Source of the DNA: Paenibacillus sp. FJAT-29882
GTDB taxonomy: Bacteria; Bacillota; Bacilli; Bacillales; DSM-1321
Reading direction: 5' to 3'
NCBI RefSeq assembly: GCF_001510645.1
Contig: NZ_LMVB01000003.1
Location: 248,001-312,000 of the forward strand
Length of the DNA stretch: 64,000 nt
Shown in pieces: positions 16,953 through 25,509 of the stretch. The notes under the pieces were generated by a model, which saw only the letters and a program-made list of their open reading frames with translations, did not search any database and was not told the origin of the DNA. The translations under genes and the position numbers were made by a program. The first letter of the stretch is position 1; the number at the start of each line of letters is the position of its first letter.

Positions 16953-17984
16953 ATGAATTATCTAAATGGTAGTAAAATAATTCCAAATAATGGCGATATG
17001 GCCGTTGAAGCGCGTGGCCTTGTCAAGAAGTTCGGCGATTTTCGTGCCGTTGACGGTGTAGATCTTAATGTACGCGCGGGTTCGATCTACGGCGTGCTTG
17101 GTCCGAACGGGGCAGGTAAAACGACCACGATCCGAATGTTGGCGACTTTGCTTAGAGCAGACGAGGGTTCGGCACACATCTTTGGGCATAATGTGGCGAA
17201 GGAGTCACAGATTGTACGTCAATTGATTGGCATTACGGGTCAGTACGCGTCGGTTGATGAGTCACTTAGTGCGACGGAGAATCTGGTCATCTTCTCTAGG
17301 CTGCTCGGGTTTGGACGTGCAGAGGCGAAGCAAAAGGCAGCGCAGTTATTGGAGGAATTCAGTCTAACAGAAGCTGCAAAACGTCCACTGAAGAATTTCT
17401 CCGGTGGCATGCGTCGCAGGCTAGATCTTGCGGCAAGCCTCATTGCCCAGCCACCGCTCATTTTCTTAGATGAACCTACTACTGGGCTCGATCCCAGGAC
17501 ACGTAATCAAATGTGGGATACGATCCGCCGCTTGGTTAAGTCGGGATCGACTGTATTATTAACAACGCAGTATCTTCAAGAAGCAGATGAACTGGCCGAC
17601 CGAATTGCGGTGATTGATCATGGCCGCGTTGTTGCAGAAGGTACTGTGGATGAACTAAAGGCGTCCGTTGGTACTTCATCCTTGCAATTAAGCATTCAGA
17701 ATCCCCAAGATGTCGAAAACGCACGTCAGAAAGTGGAAGAGGTGCTCAAGGTCCAATCCATTGTTTCACCAGAGGGCGGGAAGATCACAGCCCCGATGGC
17801 AGATGCTGACAGAGTCACCGACTTACTTATTGCCTTCCGCCAGTCAGGCATCCAATTGGCCGAGCTAAGTGTGCAGAAACCGACGCTTGACGACGTTTTC
17901 CTAACCATCACCGGTAATAATCCTCATGAAGATGTAGCAAAGCCATCCAATAAATCACAACAAGCAGGAGGGATAGAAGGATGA
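16953..17984 (+). CDS. DrrA-type ABC transporter ATPase
   Basis: 343 residues. Walker A is GPNGAGKT at about residue 50, the signature FSGGMRRRL, and Walker [16 protein letters not shown]. The C-terminal extension typical of the daunorubicin-resistance (DrrA) group ends KPTLDDVFLTITG. It powers the adjacent ABC-2 permease, probably for export of an antibiotic or lipid-like compound. The start ATG has GGAGG upstream; the 3' end overlaps the permease by 4 bp. Codon use is visibly more GC-rich than in neighbours, suggesting horizontal acquisition together with the downstream two-component genes. Confidence 0.9.
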   Translation: MNYLNGSKIIPNNGDMAVEARGLVKKFGDFRAVDGVDLNVRAGSIYGVLGPNGAGKTTTIRMLATLLRADEGSAHIFGHNVAKESQIVRQLIGITGQYASVDESLSATENLVIFSRLLGFGRAEAKQKAAQLLEEFSLTEAAKRPLKNFSGGMRRRLDLAASLIAQPPLIFLDEPTTGLDPRTRNQMWDTIRRLVKSGSTVLLTTQYLQEADELADRIAVIDHGRVVAEGTVDELKASVGTSSLQLSIQNPQDVENARQKVEEVLKVQSIVSPEGGKITAPMADADRVTDLLIAFRQSGIQLAELSVQKPTLDDVFLTITGNNPHEDVAKPSNKSQQAGGIEG

Positions 17985-18796
17985 AACCAAGTTCCATGAC
18001 ACAAGGTGCTGAGCGTCGTTTGCGCAACAAAACAAGCTTTGGCCAAACAATCCGCAACTCATTAACAATGGCCTATCGGGGCTTACTCAAAATCAAGCGC
18101 ACACCTGAGCAATTATTCGATGTAACACTTCAGCCGATTATCTTTACATTGATGTTTACGTATATTTTTGGCGGCGCTATTTCGGGAGATGTCCAAAGTT
18201 ATTTGCCAGTCATTATACCCGGTATCCTCGTTCAGACAGTCATTACGACATCTGTCGTTACTGGTACCCAATTGCGTGAGGACATGGATAAGGGTGTGTT
18301 CGACAGGTTCAAGTCATTGCCCATTGCGCGCATCGCACCACTAGCGGGCGCCCTGCTTGCCGATACAGTTCGATACACGATTGCGACAGTGCTCACGCTC
18401 ACTATGGGCTATATTATGGGCTATCGACCTGAAGGCGGTCTGGGCTCTGTTGTCATCGCAGCCCTGCTTGTCATTGTGTGCGCTTGGGCCATCAGCTGGA
18501 TCTTCGCCTTCTTCGGCGTTATTGCACGTACAGCATCAAGCGTACAAGGGATATCGATGATTATATTGTTCCCGCTGACATTCCTTTCCAATGCATTTGT
18601 TCCAGCAGATACAATGCCCGATTGGCTGCAATGGTTCGTGAAGATTAACCCCATCTCGCATCTCGTTACTGCCGTCAGAGATCTTGCCAATGCCGGAACT
18701 GTCGGCTGGGACCTGACTGCCTCTCTTATTGGAGCAGCTGTTATTGTAGCGATCTTCGCACCGATAACAGTTCGGGCATACATGAGACGGACTTAG
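17981..18796 (+). CDS. DrrB-type ABC-2 permease
   Basis: 271 residues with about six membrane segments and the ABC-2 pattern: ETV/LYREF-like N-terminus, GVFDRFKSLPIARIAPLAGAL in the coupling-helix region, and a C-terminal NPISHLVTAVRDL motif. It forms the membrane channel for the preceding ATPase, with which it overlaps by ATGA. Substrate unknown. Codon use is GC-rich like its partner. Confidence 0.9.
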   Translation: MKPSSMTQGAERRLRNKTSFGQTIRNSLTMAYRGLLKIKRTPEQLFDVTLQPIIFTLMFTYIFGGAISGDVQSYLPVIIPGILVQTVITTSVVTGTQLREDMDKGVFDRFKSLPIARIAPLAGALLADTVRYTIATVLTLTMGYIMGYRPEGGLGSVVIAALLVIVCAWAISWIFAFFGVIARTASSVQGISMIILFPLTFLSNAFVPADTMPDWLQWFVKINPISHLVTAVRDLANAGTVGWDLTASLIGAAVIVAIFAPITVRAYMRRT

Positions 18797-18843
18797 GAGA
18801 AAAAGGTTTAAGATACACGTATTCTCCGGATAATAGGCAAAAG

Positions 18844-18880
18844 TCCAGGTACACAATCAGCAATTGATCGTGTACCTGGT
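18844..18880 (+). terminator. hairpin after the DrrAB-like operon
   Basis: CCAGGTACAC / GTGTACCTGG perfect 10-bp stem with a 15-nt loop. There is no clear T-run, so termination is uncertain. Confidence 0.45.
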
Positions 18881-19001
18881 CTATGTTATAAATTCTTAAC
18901 CTGCTGTATCTTAATATATAGCACAGTCTGTCGTAATGCTTAGCGGTAAAAGGTGCATAAATCCAATCTTATGCATGTTTTGTCTGTAGATTATTGTCGG
19001 A

Positions 19002-19238
19002 TTGTTGGGCTCCTTATTTAAGGGAATTTATATAACAATCGGGCTCTTCTTAGCTGTTGCCCTCATGCTGTCAATCGTCCTAAAGCGAAAAGAACGAGCG
19101 CAATTACTGAACGTCATCTTGATGACAGGCAGTTTTTGGGGCAAAGAACCTCTTGGTCCTTCACGATATTCATGGAGCAGCAATTCTTGGCGGAGTCTGT
19201 ACGGCCCTCTCAAGGGTTTCGTGGTTTGCCGAACTTAG
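19002..19238 (+). other. short membrane-like reading frame, probably a remnant
   Basis: A TTG-initiated 78-codon frame has one clear hydrophobic segment (GIYITIGLFLAVALMLSIVL) followed by KRKERAQ. No ribosome binding site is visible and the C-terminal third reads poorly; a second frame over the same DNA gives HGAAILGGV, suggesting a frameshift. I do not recognise the family. Otherwise 18881-19289 shows nothing clear. Confidence 0.2.
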
Positions 19239-19289
19239 AATAACGCTATATAGGAATGAAGATTAAGACATGTAAAGGAGTGAACAACT

Positions 19290-19970
19290 ATGCCGAAAAT
19301 ATTAATCGTTGATGATGATCCCCATATCCGTGAATTGATTCACATCCTGCTATCCAAAGAAGGGATATTGATTGCAGAAGCAACTGATGGCGAACAAGCA
19401 TTAGCGATACTTGAAACAGACAAGATCGATCTAATCATTCTTGATATTATGATGCCGAATATGGATGGGTGGACATTTTGTCGCGAGGTAAGAACGTATT
19501 ATTCTGATTCCATGCCAATTCTAATGGTCACAGCCAAAGGGGAAACAGCTCAAAAGGTAAAAGGCTTCGATCTTGGAACGGATGACTATATGGTGAAGCC
19601 ATTCGCCGCAGCCGAGCTGGTCGCCAGGGTAAAAGCATTACTCAAGCGTTACCAAATTAGCCTCTCCAACCAAATTGAAATAGGAGACATCATCATTGAT
19701 CGCACCTCTTACAAAATATATTTCAAGGATCATGACCTGACCTTGCCACTTAAAGAATTTGAAATATTATTCATGCTGGCAACACATCAGGATAAGACCT
19801 TTTCAAGGGAACAATTGATTGAAGATATTTGGGGATTCGGCTATGAAGGGGATGAGCGAACTGTTGACGTACATATTAAACGTTTGCGACAACGATTTGC
19901 CAAAGAAGATTGCCCATTCATCATCACCACCATTCGCGGACTCGGTTATCGTTTGGAGATGAAACATTGA
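19290..19970 (+). CDS. OmpR/PhoB-family response regulator
   Basis: 226 residues. The receiver domain (1-118) has the acidic pocket DDD at 8-10 and the phospho-acceptor Asp52 (LDIMMPNMDG), with a conserved Lys in MVKPF. A winged-helix DNA-binding domain (about 128-225) ends TIRGLGYRLE. It is coupled to the following kinase, whose start overlaps its stop. It probably activates the upstream ABC exporter through the direct repeat at 16867; this is inferred from position and repeat geometry. Confidence 0.9.
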   Translation: MPKILIVDDDPHIRELIHILLSKEGILIAEATDGEQALAILETDKIDLIILDIMMPNMDGWTFCREVRTYYSDSMPILMVTAKGETAQKVKGFDLGTDDYMVKPFAAAELVARVKALLKRYQISLSNQIEIGDIIIDRTSYKIYFKDHDLTLPLKEFEILFMLATHQDKTFSREQLIEDIWGFGYEGDERTVDVHIKRLRQRFAKEDCPFIITTIRGLGYRLEMKH

Positions 19971-21052
19971 AGATACCTGAAGTAGTGAAGCGCATTGTGG
20001 GCTTTTTAACGGGCGCTGTATCATTACTATTATGCTGGTCTATTGCTTATTGGTTAACATCATTGCTCTATCAAGCCATTCATTGGGCACCCCTTGAATT
20101 CACAAGGCAGCTAATTACTTCCTTTCTGGGAATGTTCCTGTTTGGTAGTTGCATGTATTATATTTCCAAAATTAAATTCGTGCGAGAGCACCAAGCTAAA
20201 TTCGTGCACCCTATTATTCATGCGATGAAAATGATGGCTGAGGGGAATTTCAGTATTGATCTATCCCATTATAGGGATCAATTTAAAGGACGTGAACATC
20301 CGTATACGAAGATTATTGATAGTATGAATCATATGGCGGATAGACTCGGTGAAATGGAGGAAATACGGCAAGAATTCATTTCCAATGTCTCGCATGAAAT
20401 CCAGTCGCCCCTGACATCCATTAGCGGATTTGCCCATGCACTAAAGAATGAGCATCTTACCCTTGAGGAACGGAATCACTACTTGGAAATCATTGAAACA
20501 GAAAGCAACAGGCTTTCGAAATTAAGTGATAATCTTTTGAAGCTAACGGCGTTGGAGTCTGAATATATCCCCTGTGAACTGAAGGCCTATCGACTGGATC
20601 ATCAGCTCCGTCGCATCATCCTTGCTAATGAACCACAATGGTCAGAGAAAGAGTTGAACATGGATATTTCACTTGAACCCCTGACGATCATTGCTGATGG
20701 GGACCTAATGGAACAAGTATGGATCAATCTACTGCACAATAGCATTAAGTTCACACCGAAAGAAGGTACCATTATGGTTAGAGCATTCGAAACGTCCGAT
20801 CACCACGTAATTGTAGGAATAACCGACACCGGTATAGGCATGAGTGAGGAAACACGGATGCATCTGTTCGAACGATTCTACAAAGCCGATCCATCGAGAA
20901 ACCGGAATTCAGGCGGCAATGGCCTCGGTATGCCCATTGTCAAAAAGATAATTGACTTGCACAAAGGTAGGATTCAGGTCAAAAGTGAACTCGGAAAAGG
21001 ATCTGAAATAACCGTGACGGTTAATCGACCTTTAAGTGATCGAGAGGGCTAA
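19967..21052 (+). CDS. sensor histidine kinase
   Basis: 361 residues from TTG 19967, which has GGAG 9 bp upstream and overlaps the regulator stop. An upstream extension of the frame lies within the regulator gene. Two membrane segments near residues 9-35 and 44-64 enclose almost no extracellular loop, pointing to intramembrane or partner-dependent sensing. Next come a HAMP-like region, the HisKA box FISNVSHEIQSPLTS with the phospho-His, and a HATPase domain with NSGGNGLGMPIVKKI. It pairs with the preceding regulator. Confidence 0.9.
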   Translation: MKIPEVVKRIVGFLTGAVSLLLCWSIAYWLTSLLYQAIHWAPLEFTRQLITSFLGMFLFGSCMYYISKIKFVREHQAKFVHPIIHAMKMMAEGNFSIDLSHYRDQFKGREHPYTKIIDSMNHMADRLGEMEEIRQEFISNVSHEIQSPLTSISGFAHALKNEHLTLEERNHYLEIIETESNRLSKLSDNLLKLTALESEYIPCELKAYRLDHQLRRIILANEPQWSEKELNMDISLEPLTIIADGDLMEQVWINLLHNSIKFTPKEGTIMVRAFETSDHHVIVGITDTGIGMSEETRMHLFERFYKADPSRNRNSGGNGLGMPIVKKIIDLHKGRIQVKSELGKGSEITVTVNRPLSDREG

Positions 21053-21267
21053 TAATACGGGATAAAAATGATGAAAGCTCAGTGATGATGAAGGTCTGTA
21101 AATACACTTGGTCAACCGATTCCTTCTGCTGAAATGTTAATGAGTATTCCCGAAATGAAAGATGAACTTCGAAGGCCTATGTTTTTAAATATCTTATTCC
21201 GTGAAATGATGAAAAGTAATAGTAATTTGTCATATTTAATTATAATGAAGTGTGAGTATGTAGTTGC

Positions 21268-21299
21268 AAAAGACGCATCAATATTTGGTGCGTCTTTTG
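21268..21299. terminator. hairpin after the first two-component operon
   Basis: AAAAGACGCATCA / GGTGCGTCTTTT stem with T-rich 3' flank; symmetrical. Confidence 0.6.
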
Positions 21300-21382
21300 T
21301 GATTGTTAAACTGCTATTCTGAGCAAAAAGATAGATCACCGGAAGCTAAATTTTAACTCGATTCGCTGTGAAAGAGATGCCA

Positions 21383-21400
21383 TTTAGAACTTGTTCTAAA
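21383..21400. promoter_or_regulatory. perfect 8-2-8 palindrome upstream of the MacAB-like operon
   Basis: TTTAGAAC-TT-GTTCTAAA just upstream of the direct repeat at 21409. It looks like an operator for a dimeric regulator. The GAAC/GTTC spacing of 2 is too short for a LexA box (N4). Confidence 0.45.
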
Positions 21401-21408
21401 CTTATATC

Positions 21409-21440
21409 TTAAGGAAAAGTTAAGGAAAGAAATTCATAAT
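21409..21440 (+). promoter_or_regulatory. promoter with OmpR-type direct repeat upstream of the MacAB-like operon
   Basis: TTAAGGAAAAG (21409-21419) is followed directly by TTAAGGAAAGA (21420-21430), an 11-bp period, with CATAAT (21435-21440) as -10. The first repeat starts 26 bp before the -10, the same distance as in the drr-like promoter. The regulator at 24829 is the likely binder. Confidence 0.6.
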
Positions 21441-21474
21441 GAGTGTATCAAGAGGAAACGAGGAGGAATAAAAA

Positions 21475-21681
21475 TTGGAATTCAAACAAAATTTCATAAA
21501 AATTTTACTTATTATGAATCTGGTGATAAGTACATGCGGTGCTATTGGGGTGGGATATGTCGTTTATAAGCAGAGTATACGCCCTGACTTTTCCGAAATG
21601 GGATCAAGAGGGGGCAACGATATACTCCCGGGCGATGGCAACCTCCAACAGAAGCAAAATCAATCAGAACAAACTCAATAA
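21475..21681 (+). CDS. small single-span membrane protein
   Basis: 68 residues from TTG 21475 with a strong AGGAGGAAT site. One hydrophobic segment (about residues 9-31) is followed by a short polar tail rich in Gly, Asn and Gln. It is the first gene of the MacAB-like operon and 20 bp from the next. I know no family; it may be an accessory component or a membrane sensor peptide. Confidence 0.55.
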   Translation: MEFKQNFIKILLIMNLVISTCGAIGVGYVVYKQSIRPDFSEMGSRGGNDILPGDGNLQQKQNQSEQTQ

Positions 21682-21700
21682 TGGAAAGGAGAATAGAAAA

Positions 21701-22912
21701 TTGAAAAAGTGGATAATTATTTCGATCGTGATCGTCGTAATTGGAGGAGCGACTGGCTGGTTCTTATTAGGTAAAAAAGATCAGTCTCAAAATGTTGCGG
21801 CTGCAGTACAAACAACAACAGCACAAAAGGGGAAATTAGAGGTAGAAGTTACTGGTGCAGGTTCGGTTACAGCCATTACAGACCAAGATGTTACAGCAAC
21901 AAATACAATTCTTATTGTAGATAGCGTAAGTGTAGCATCTGGAGATACAGTAGATAAAGGTGACACACTTGTAACGTTTAAAAATGGTGATGTTGTTACG
22001 GCTCCATTTGATGGAGACATCACAAAAGTTAGTGTGAAAAGTGGCAGCGGGGCTTCACAAGGTACAATCCTTCTTCGTATGGAAGATGAAGATGAAATCA
22101 CATCACCTATAACAAGAGGAGATAGCAGTGTAAGTTCGGATAGCCCAAGTAGTAGCTTGGTAGTGGATACTGTTAGTGTGAAAGAGGGAGATGTTGTAGC
22201 AGCTGGTGCAACACTTGTAACCTTTGTCGATGGAAGTATCTTGAAGTCGCCGGTTCCCGGGACAATTACAAGCTTTCCAATTGCAAGTGGAGATTCTGTC
22301 CAAAGTTCAGAGACAGTTGCACACATAACAGAGTACAGAACATTGCAAACAACAATTAGTGTAGATGAATTAGATATTACAAAAGTACAAGTCGGCCAAG
22401 CGGCAGAAATAACAGCAAGTGCCTTTAAAGATGAAACATTTGAAGGAAAAGTAACAAAAGTAGCAACGGAAGGAACATCATCAAACGGAGTATCTACATT
22501 TGATATAACCGTCCAAATCACAGATCCAAAAAATTTGAAAATTGGTATGTCAACGGAGGCTAGTATCTCAATAGAAAGTAAAGAAGACGCATTATATGTA
22601 CCAGTAGAAGCCGTGTATTCAAGTAAAGGTGAAAAATATGTACTTGTTTCTACAACTTCAAATGATTCAACACAATCAACAAAAAAAGTATTAGTAGAAA
22701 CTGGAATTTCCAATGATACGTATGTAGAAGTTACAAGTGGGTTAGCAGAAGGAGATTCTGTTCAAATACCAAGAGTCCAATCTAGCGGCAATACTGCCCA
22801 AGGAGGAATGATGATGCCAGGTGGCAACTTCAGAGAAGGAAATGGAGGCGGAACACCACCAGCATTTTCAGGTGGAGGAGCTCCATCAGGTGGCAGACAA
22901 GGAGAGAACTGA
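21701..22912 (+). CDS. MacA-like membrane fusion (HlyD-family) protein
   Basis: 403 residues from TTG 21701 (AAAGGAG 8 bp upstream; the frame is open further back but without a site). An N-terminal membrane anchor (about 5-24) precedes two lipoyl-type hairpin repeats at about 58-120 and 145-205, then a beta-barrel domain (ISVDELDITKVQVGQAAEI) and a membrane-proximal domain. The C-terminus is low-complexity Gly/Pro/Met. The protein bridges an ABC exporter and the cell wall space. The long coiled-coil hairpin of Gram-negative MacA is absent. Its stop overlaps the ATPase start by 1 bp. Confidence 0.86.
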   Translation: MKKWIIISIVIVVIGGATGWFLLGKKDQSQNVAAAVQTTTAQKGKLEVEVTGAGSVTAITDQDVTATNTILIVDSVSVASGDTVDKGDTLVTFKNGDVVTAPFDGDITKVSVKSGSGASQGTILLRMEDEDEITSPITRGDSSVSSDSPSSSLVVDTVSVKEGDVVAAGATLVTFVDGSILKSPVPGTITSFPIASGDSVQSSETVAHITEYRTLQTTISVDELDITKVQVGQAAEITASAFKDETFEGKVTKVATEGTSSNGVSTFDITVQITDPKNLKIGMSTEASISIESKEDALYVPVEAVYSSKGEKYVLVSTTSNDSTQSTKKVLVETGISNDTYVEVTSGLAEGDSVQIPRVQSSGNTAQGGMMMPGGNFREGNGGGTPPAFSGGGAPSGGRQGEN

Positions 22913-23640
22913 TGACTATGACAGAGCCGATTATTCAAATAAATAGTATGAAGAAAATGTATGAACTTGGCGGCGAAACGGTAAAGGCTCTAAAAGGTGT
23001 AACCCTAGATATTCAAAAGGGTGACTTTATTTCTATCATAGGTCCATCGGGTTCCGGAAAATCAACATTTATGAACATGATTGGATGCTTAGATCGACCG
23101 GATTCAGGTAAATACTTGTTAGATGGTGAAGAAGTAGGGAAAATGAAGAATTCACAACTTACGGCCATTCGAAATGAAAAAATAGGATTTATCTTTCAAA
23201 ATTTCAATTTGATATCAAAGTTAACCGCGGTTGAGAATGTAGAGCTTCCTCTCATTTATCGTGGAATGAAAACAGCGGAACGAAGAAAAATCGCATTAGA
23301 AGCTTTAGAAAAAGTAGGGTTGGTAGATAGAGCGAATCATTTACCAACCCAGTTATCAGGCGGGCAACAGCAACGTGTCGCCATTGCTCGCGCTTTGGCT
23401 GGGCACCCTCCTATTTTACTAGCTGATGAACCGACTGGAGCACTAGATAGTGAAACGAGTAGGGGAATTTTAGAAATGATAAATTCATTAAATGAGCAGG
23501 GGCATACCATTATTCTCATTACACATGATTTAGAAGTAGCAAAACAAGCTAGCCGTGTTGTTCGTATACACGATGGTCAGTTGTATGAGAGTGGGGGTGA
23601 GTGGTTTGCAGACAATCAGAATGGCACTAAAGAGTATTAA
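22912..23640 (+). CDS. MacB-type ABC transporter ATPase
   Basis: 242 residues. Walker A GPSGSGKS is at about residue 43, the signature LSGGQQQRV, Walker B ILLADEPTGALD, and the H-loop ITHD. It belongs to the LolD/MacB/SalX group that energises permeases with large extracytoplasmic loops. The start ATG overlaps the previous stop (TGATG). It overlaps the permease gene downstream. Confidence 0.92.
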   Translation: MTMTEPIIQINSMKKMYELGGETVKALKGVTLDIQKGDFISIIGPSGSGKSTFMNMIGCLDRPDSGKYLLDGEEVGKMKNSQLTAIRNEKIGFIFQNFNLISKLTAVENVELPLIYRGMKTAERRKIALEALEKVGLVDRANHLPTQLSGGQQQRVAIARALAGHPPILLADEPTGALDSETSRGILEMINSLNEQGHTIILITHDLEVAKQASRVVRIHDGQLYESGGEWFADNQNGTKEY

Positions 23641-24760
23641 GGGAAACAAAGTAAGAGCAATTCTGACGATGCTGGGTATTATTATTGGTGTATCTTCTGT
23701 TATTGTTATGGTTGCAATAGGGCAAGGATCTACGAAAGAAGTCCAAGATCAAATTGGCAGCTTAGGTACAAACGTATTAACTGTAAGTGTTTCTGGTTCA
23801 GATATTACATTTAAAGAAGATGATGCTAATCAGATTCAGGATGTTAATGGTGTAGAAGCGATAGCTCCAACTGTTTCAGGAAGAGTAACTGTAAAAAATG
23901 GACAAACGAACGCACAAGTGTCTATGATAGGAACAATTTCTTCCTATTTAAATATCCGTGATTTACAGCTGCAATCAGGGCGTTTCATTGCAGATCTCGA
24001 TCATGAGAATCATTCAAAAGTAGCAGTGCTTGGTTCAGACACGGCTGAAAACTTGTTCGGATTAGCTGATTCAGTTGGAGAATCTGTACAGGTGAACGGA
24101 ACAGCCTATAAAGTTGTTGGGGTTCTTGAATCTGTCGGCAGTTCATTAGGAACTAGCGGAGATAGTACAATTATTGTCCCACTTAGCACAGGGCAACGCT
24201 TAGCAACTACTACTGATATTGGGTCAGTATATGTGAAGGTAGAAAATGAAGATATGATAGATTTCACATCACGCTTTATCGAACAAACCATGTATTCAAT
24301 TGTTGGAGATGCTGATAGTTATAGTGTATCCAGTCAAAAAGATTTAATGGAAACAGCATCATCTGTCAATGAAACAATGACATTCATGCTAGGCGGAAGT
24401 GCTGCTATTTCCCTTATCGTTGGTGGTATTGGTATTATGAATATTATGCTTGTATCCGTTTCAGAACGTACAAAGGAAATTGGAATTAGAAAAGCAATTG
24501 GAGCAAAACGCGGAAATATTCTTCTTCAATTCCTCATTGAATCGATTGTATTAAGTTCATTAGGCGGAGTAATAGGAGTAGGAATTGGCGTAATAAGTGC
24601 CCAAATATTCACTTTAGCAACGGGCACAACTATTGCATATTCCGTGCCTGTCATGTTGTTATCATTTGCGTTTTCTTTAGTAGTTGGAGTTGTATTCGGT
24701 GTGTTTCCGGCGAATAAAGCGTCTAAACTAGATCCGATTCAAGCTCTTCGCTATGAATAG
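23606..24760 (+). CDS. MacB-type ABC permease
   Basis: About 384 residues in the MacB/FtsX fold: a first membrane segment at about 20-40 (AILTMLGIIIGVSSVIVMV), a large extracytoplasmic MacB_PCD domain (about 45-250), then three C-terminal segments with SERTKEIGIRKAIGAKRGNI between the first two. The start is uncertain: TTG 23606 has GGGGTGAG at good distance, and ATG 23585 in the same frame is possible. Either overlaps the ATPase gene. It probably exports a peptide or antibiotic. Confidence 0.9.
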   Translation: MQTIRMALKSIKGNKVRAILTMLGIIIGVSSVIVMVAIGQGSTKEVQDQIGSLGTNVLTVSVSGSDITFKEDDANQIQDVNGVEAIAPTVSGRVTVKNGQTNAQVSMIGTISSYLNIRDLQLQSGRFIADLDHENHSKVAVLGSDTAENLFGLADSVGESVQVNGTAYKVVGVLESVGSSLGTSGDSTIIVPLSTGQRLATTTDIGSVYVKVENEDMIDFTSRFIEQTMYSIVGDADSYSVSSQKDLMETASSVNETMTFMLGGSAAISLIVGGIGIMNIMLVSVSERTKEIGIRKAIGAKRGNILLQFLIESIVLSSLGGVIGVGIGVISAQIFTLATGTTIAYSVPVMLLSFAFSLVVGVVFGVFPANKASKLDPIQALRYE

Positions 24761-24762
24761 AC

Positions 24763-24803
24763 AAAACGAAGCGATCGTGTACAGCGACCGCTTTATTTTG
24801 TTA
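24763..24803 (+). terminator. terminator after the MacAB-like operon
   Basis: AAAACGAAGCG / CGCTTTATTTT stem with an inner TCG / CGA pair, followed by TTATT. Confidence 0.7.
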
Positions 24804-24828
24804 TTATATGGGAAAGGAATGAGATGCC

Positions 24829-25500
24829 GTGCGTATATTGGTTGTGGAAGATAATCGATCTTTGTTGCAGTCTATTAAACAAATCTTATCTGAAGAATTT
24901 GCAGTAGATTGTGCAGAAGATGGAGAAGAAGGATTATTTATGGCCATGCAAAATATTTACGATCTTATCGTACTAGATGTTATGCTTCCACAAATGGATG
25001 GTTTTGAAGTCATACAAAAAATACGGAGCGAACAAATTCAAACGCCTGTTTTATTTTTAACAGCAAAAGACTCATTAGAAGATCGAGTAAGAGGATTGGA
25101 CTTTGGAGGTGACGATTATTTAACCAAGCCGTTTCAAGCGCCGGAGCTGCATGCACGAATTCGAGCACTGTTGAGACGCAGTGGCAGTTTAACTACGAAT
25201 CAAACGATTCAATATCACGGAATTGAATTGTTTGGCAAAGAAAAAGATATTGTCATTGACAGCTTCCCCGTGAAGCTAACATTAAAACAGTATGAAATGC
25301 TAGAATTTATGATTCAAAATAAAGGCGTCATTTTAACAAAAGAGCAGCTCTATGATCGGGTATGGGGATTTGATTCGGATACAACGATCGGAATTGTAGA
25401 AGTATTTGTTCATCATCTTCGCAAAAAGATGGAGCCATTCGGTTATCATAAGGATATTCAGACGGTACGCGGCATCGGATATATGCTAAAAGAACAGTAG
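24829..25500 (+). CDS. OmpR/PhoB-family response regulator
   Basis: 223 residues from GTG 24829 with AAAGGAATGAG upstream. The receiver has Glu7/Asp8 and phospho-acceptor Asp50 (LDVMLPQMDG) and Lys in LTKPF. The C-terminal winged helix ends TVRGIGYMLKEQ. It lies 9 bp before its kinase and just after the MacAB-like operon, so it probably controls that operon via the repeat at 21409. Confidence 0.92.
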   Translation: MRILVVEDNRSLLQSIKQILSEEFAVDCAEDGEEGLFMAMQNIYDLIVLDVMLPQMDGFEVIQKIRSEQIQTPVLFLTAKDSLEDRVRGLDFGGDDYLTKPFQAPELHARIRALLRRSGSLTTNQTIQYHGIELFGKEKDIVIDSFPVKLTLKQYEMLEFMIQNKGVILTKEQLYDRVWGFDSDTTIGIVEVFVHHLRKKMEPFGYHKDIQTVRGIGYMLKEQ

Positions 25501-25509
25501 GGGATAAAC

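Noticed and set aside
21134-21322. 62-codon frame after the first kinase
   Set aside because: It has no ribosome site and runs through the hairpin at 21268-21299.
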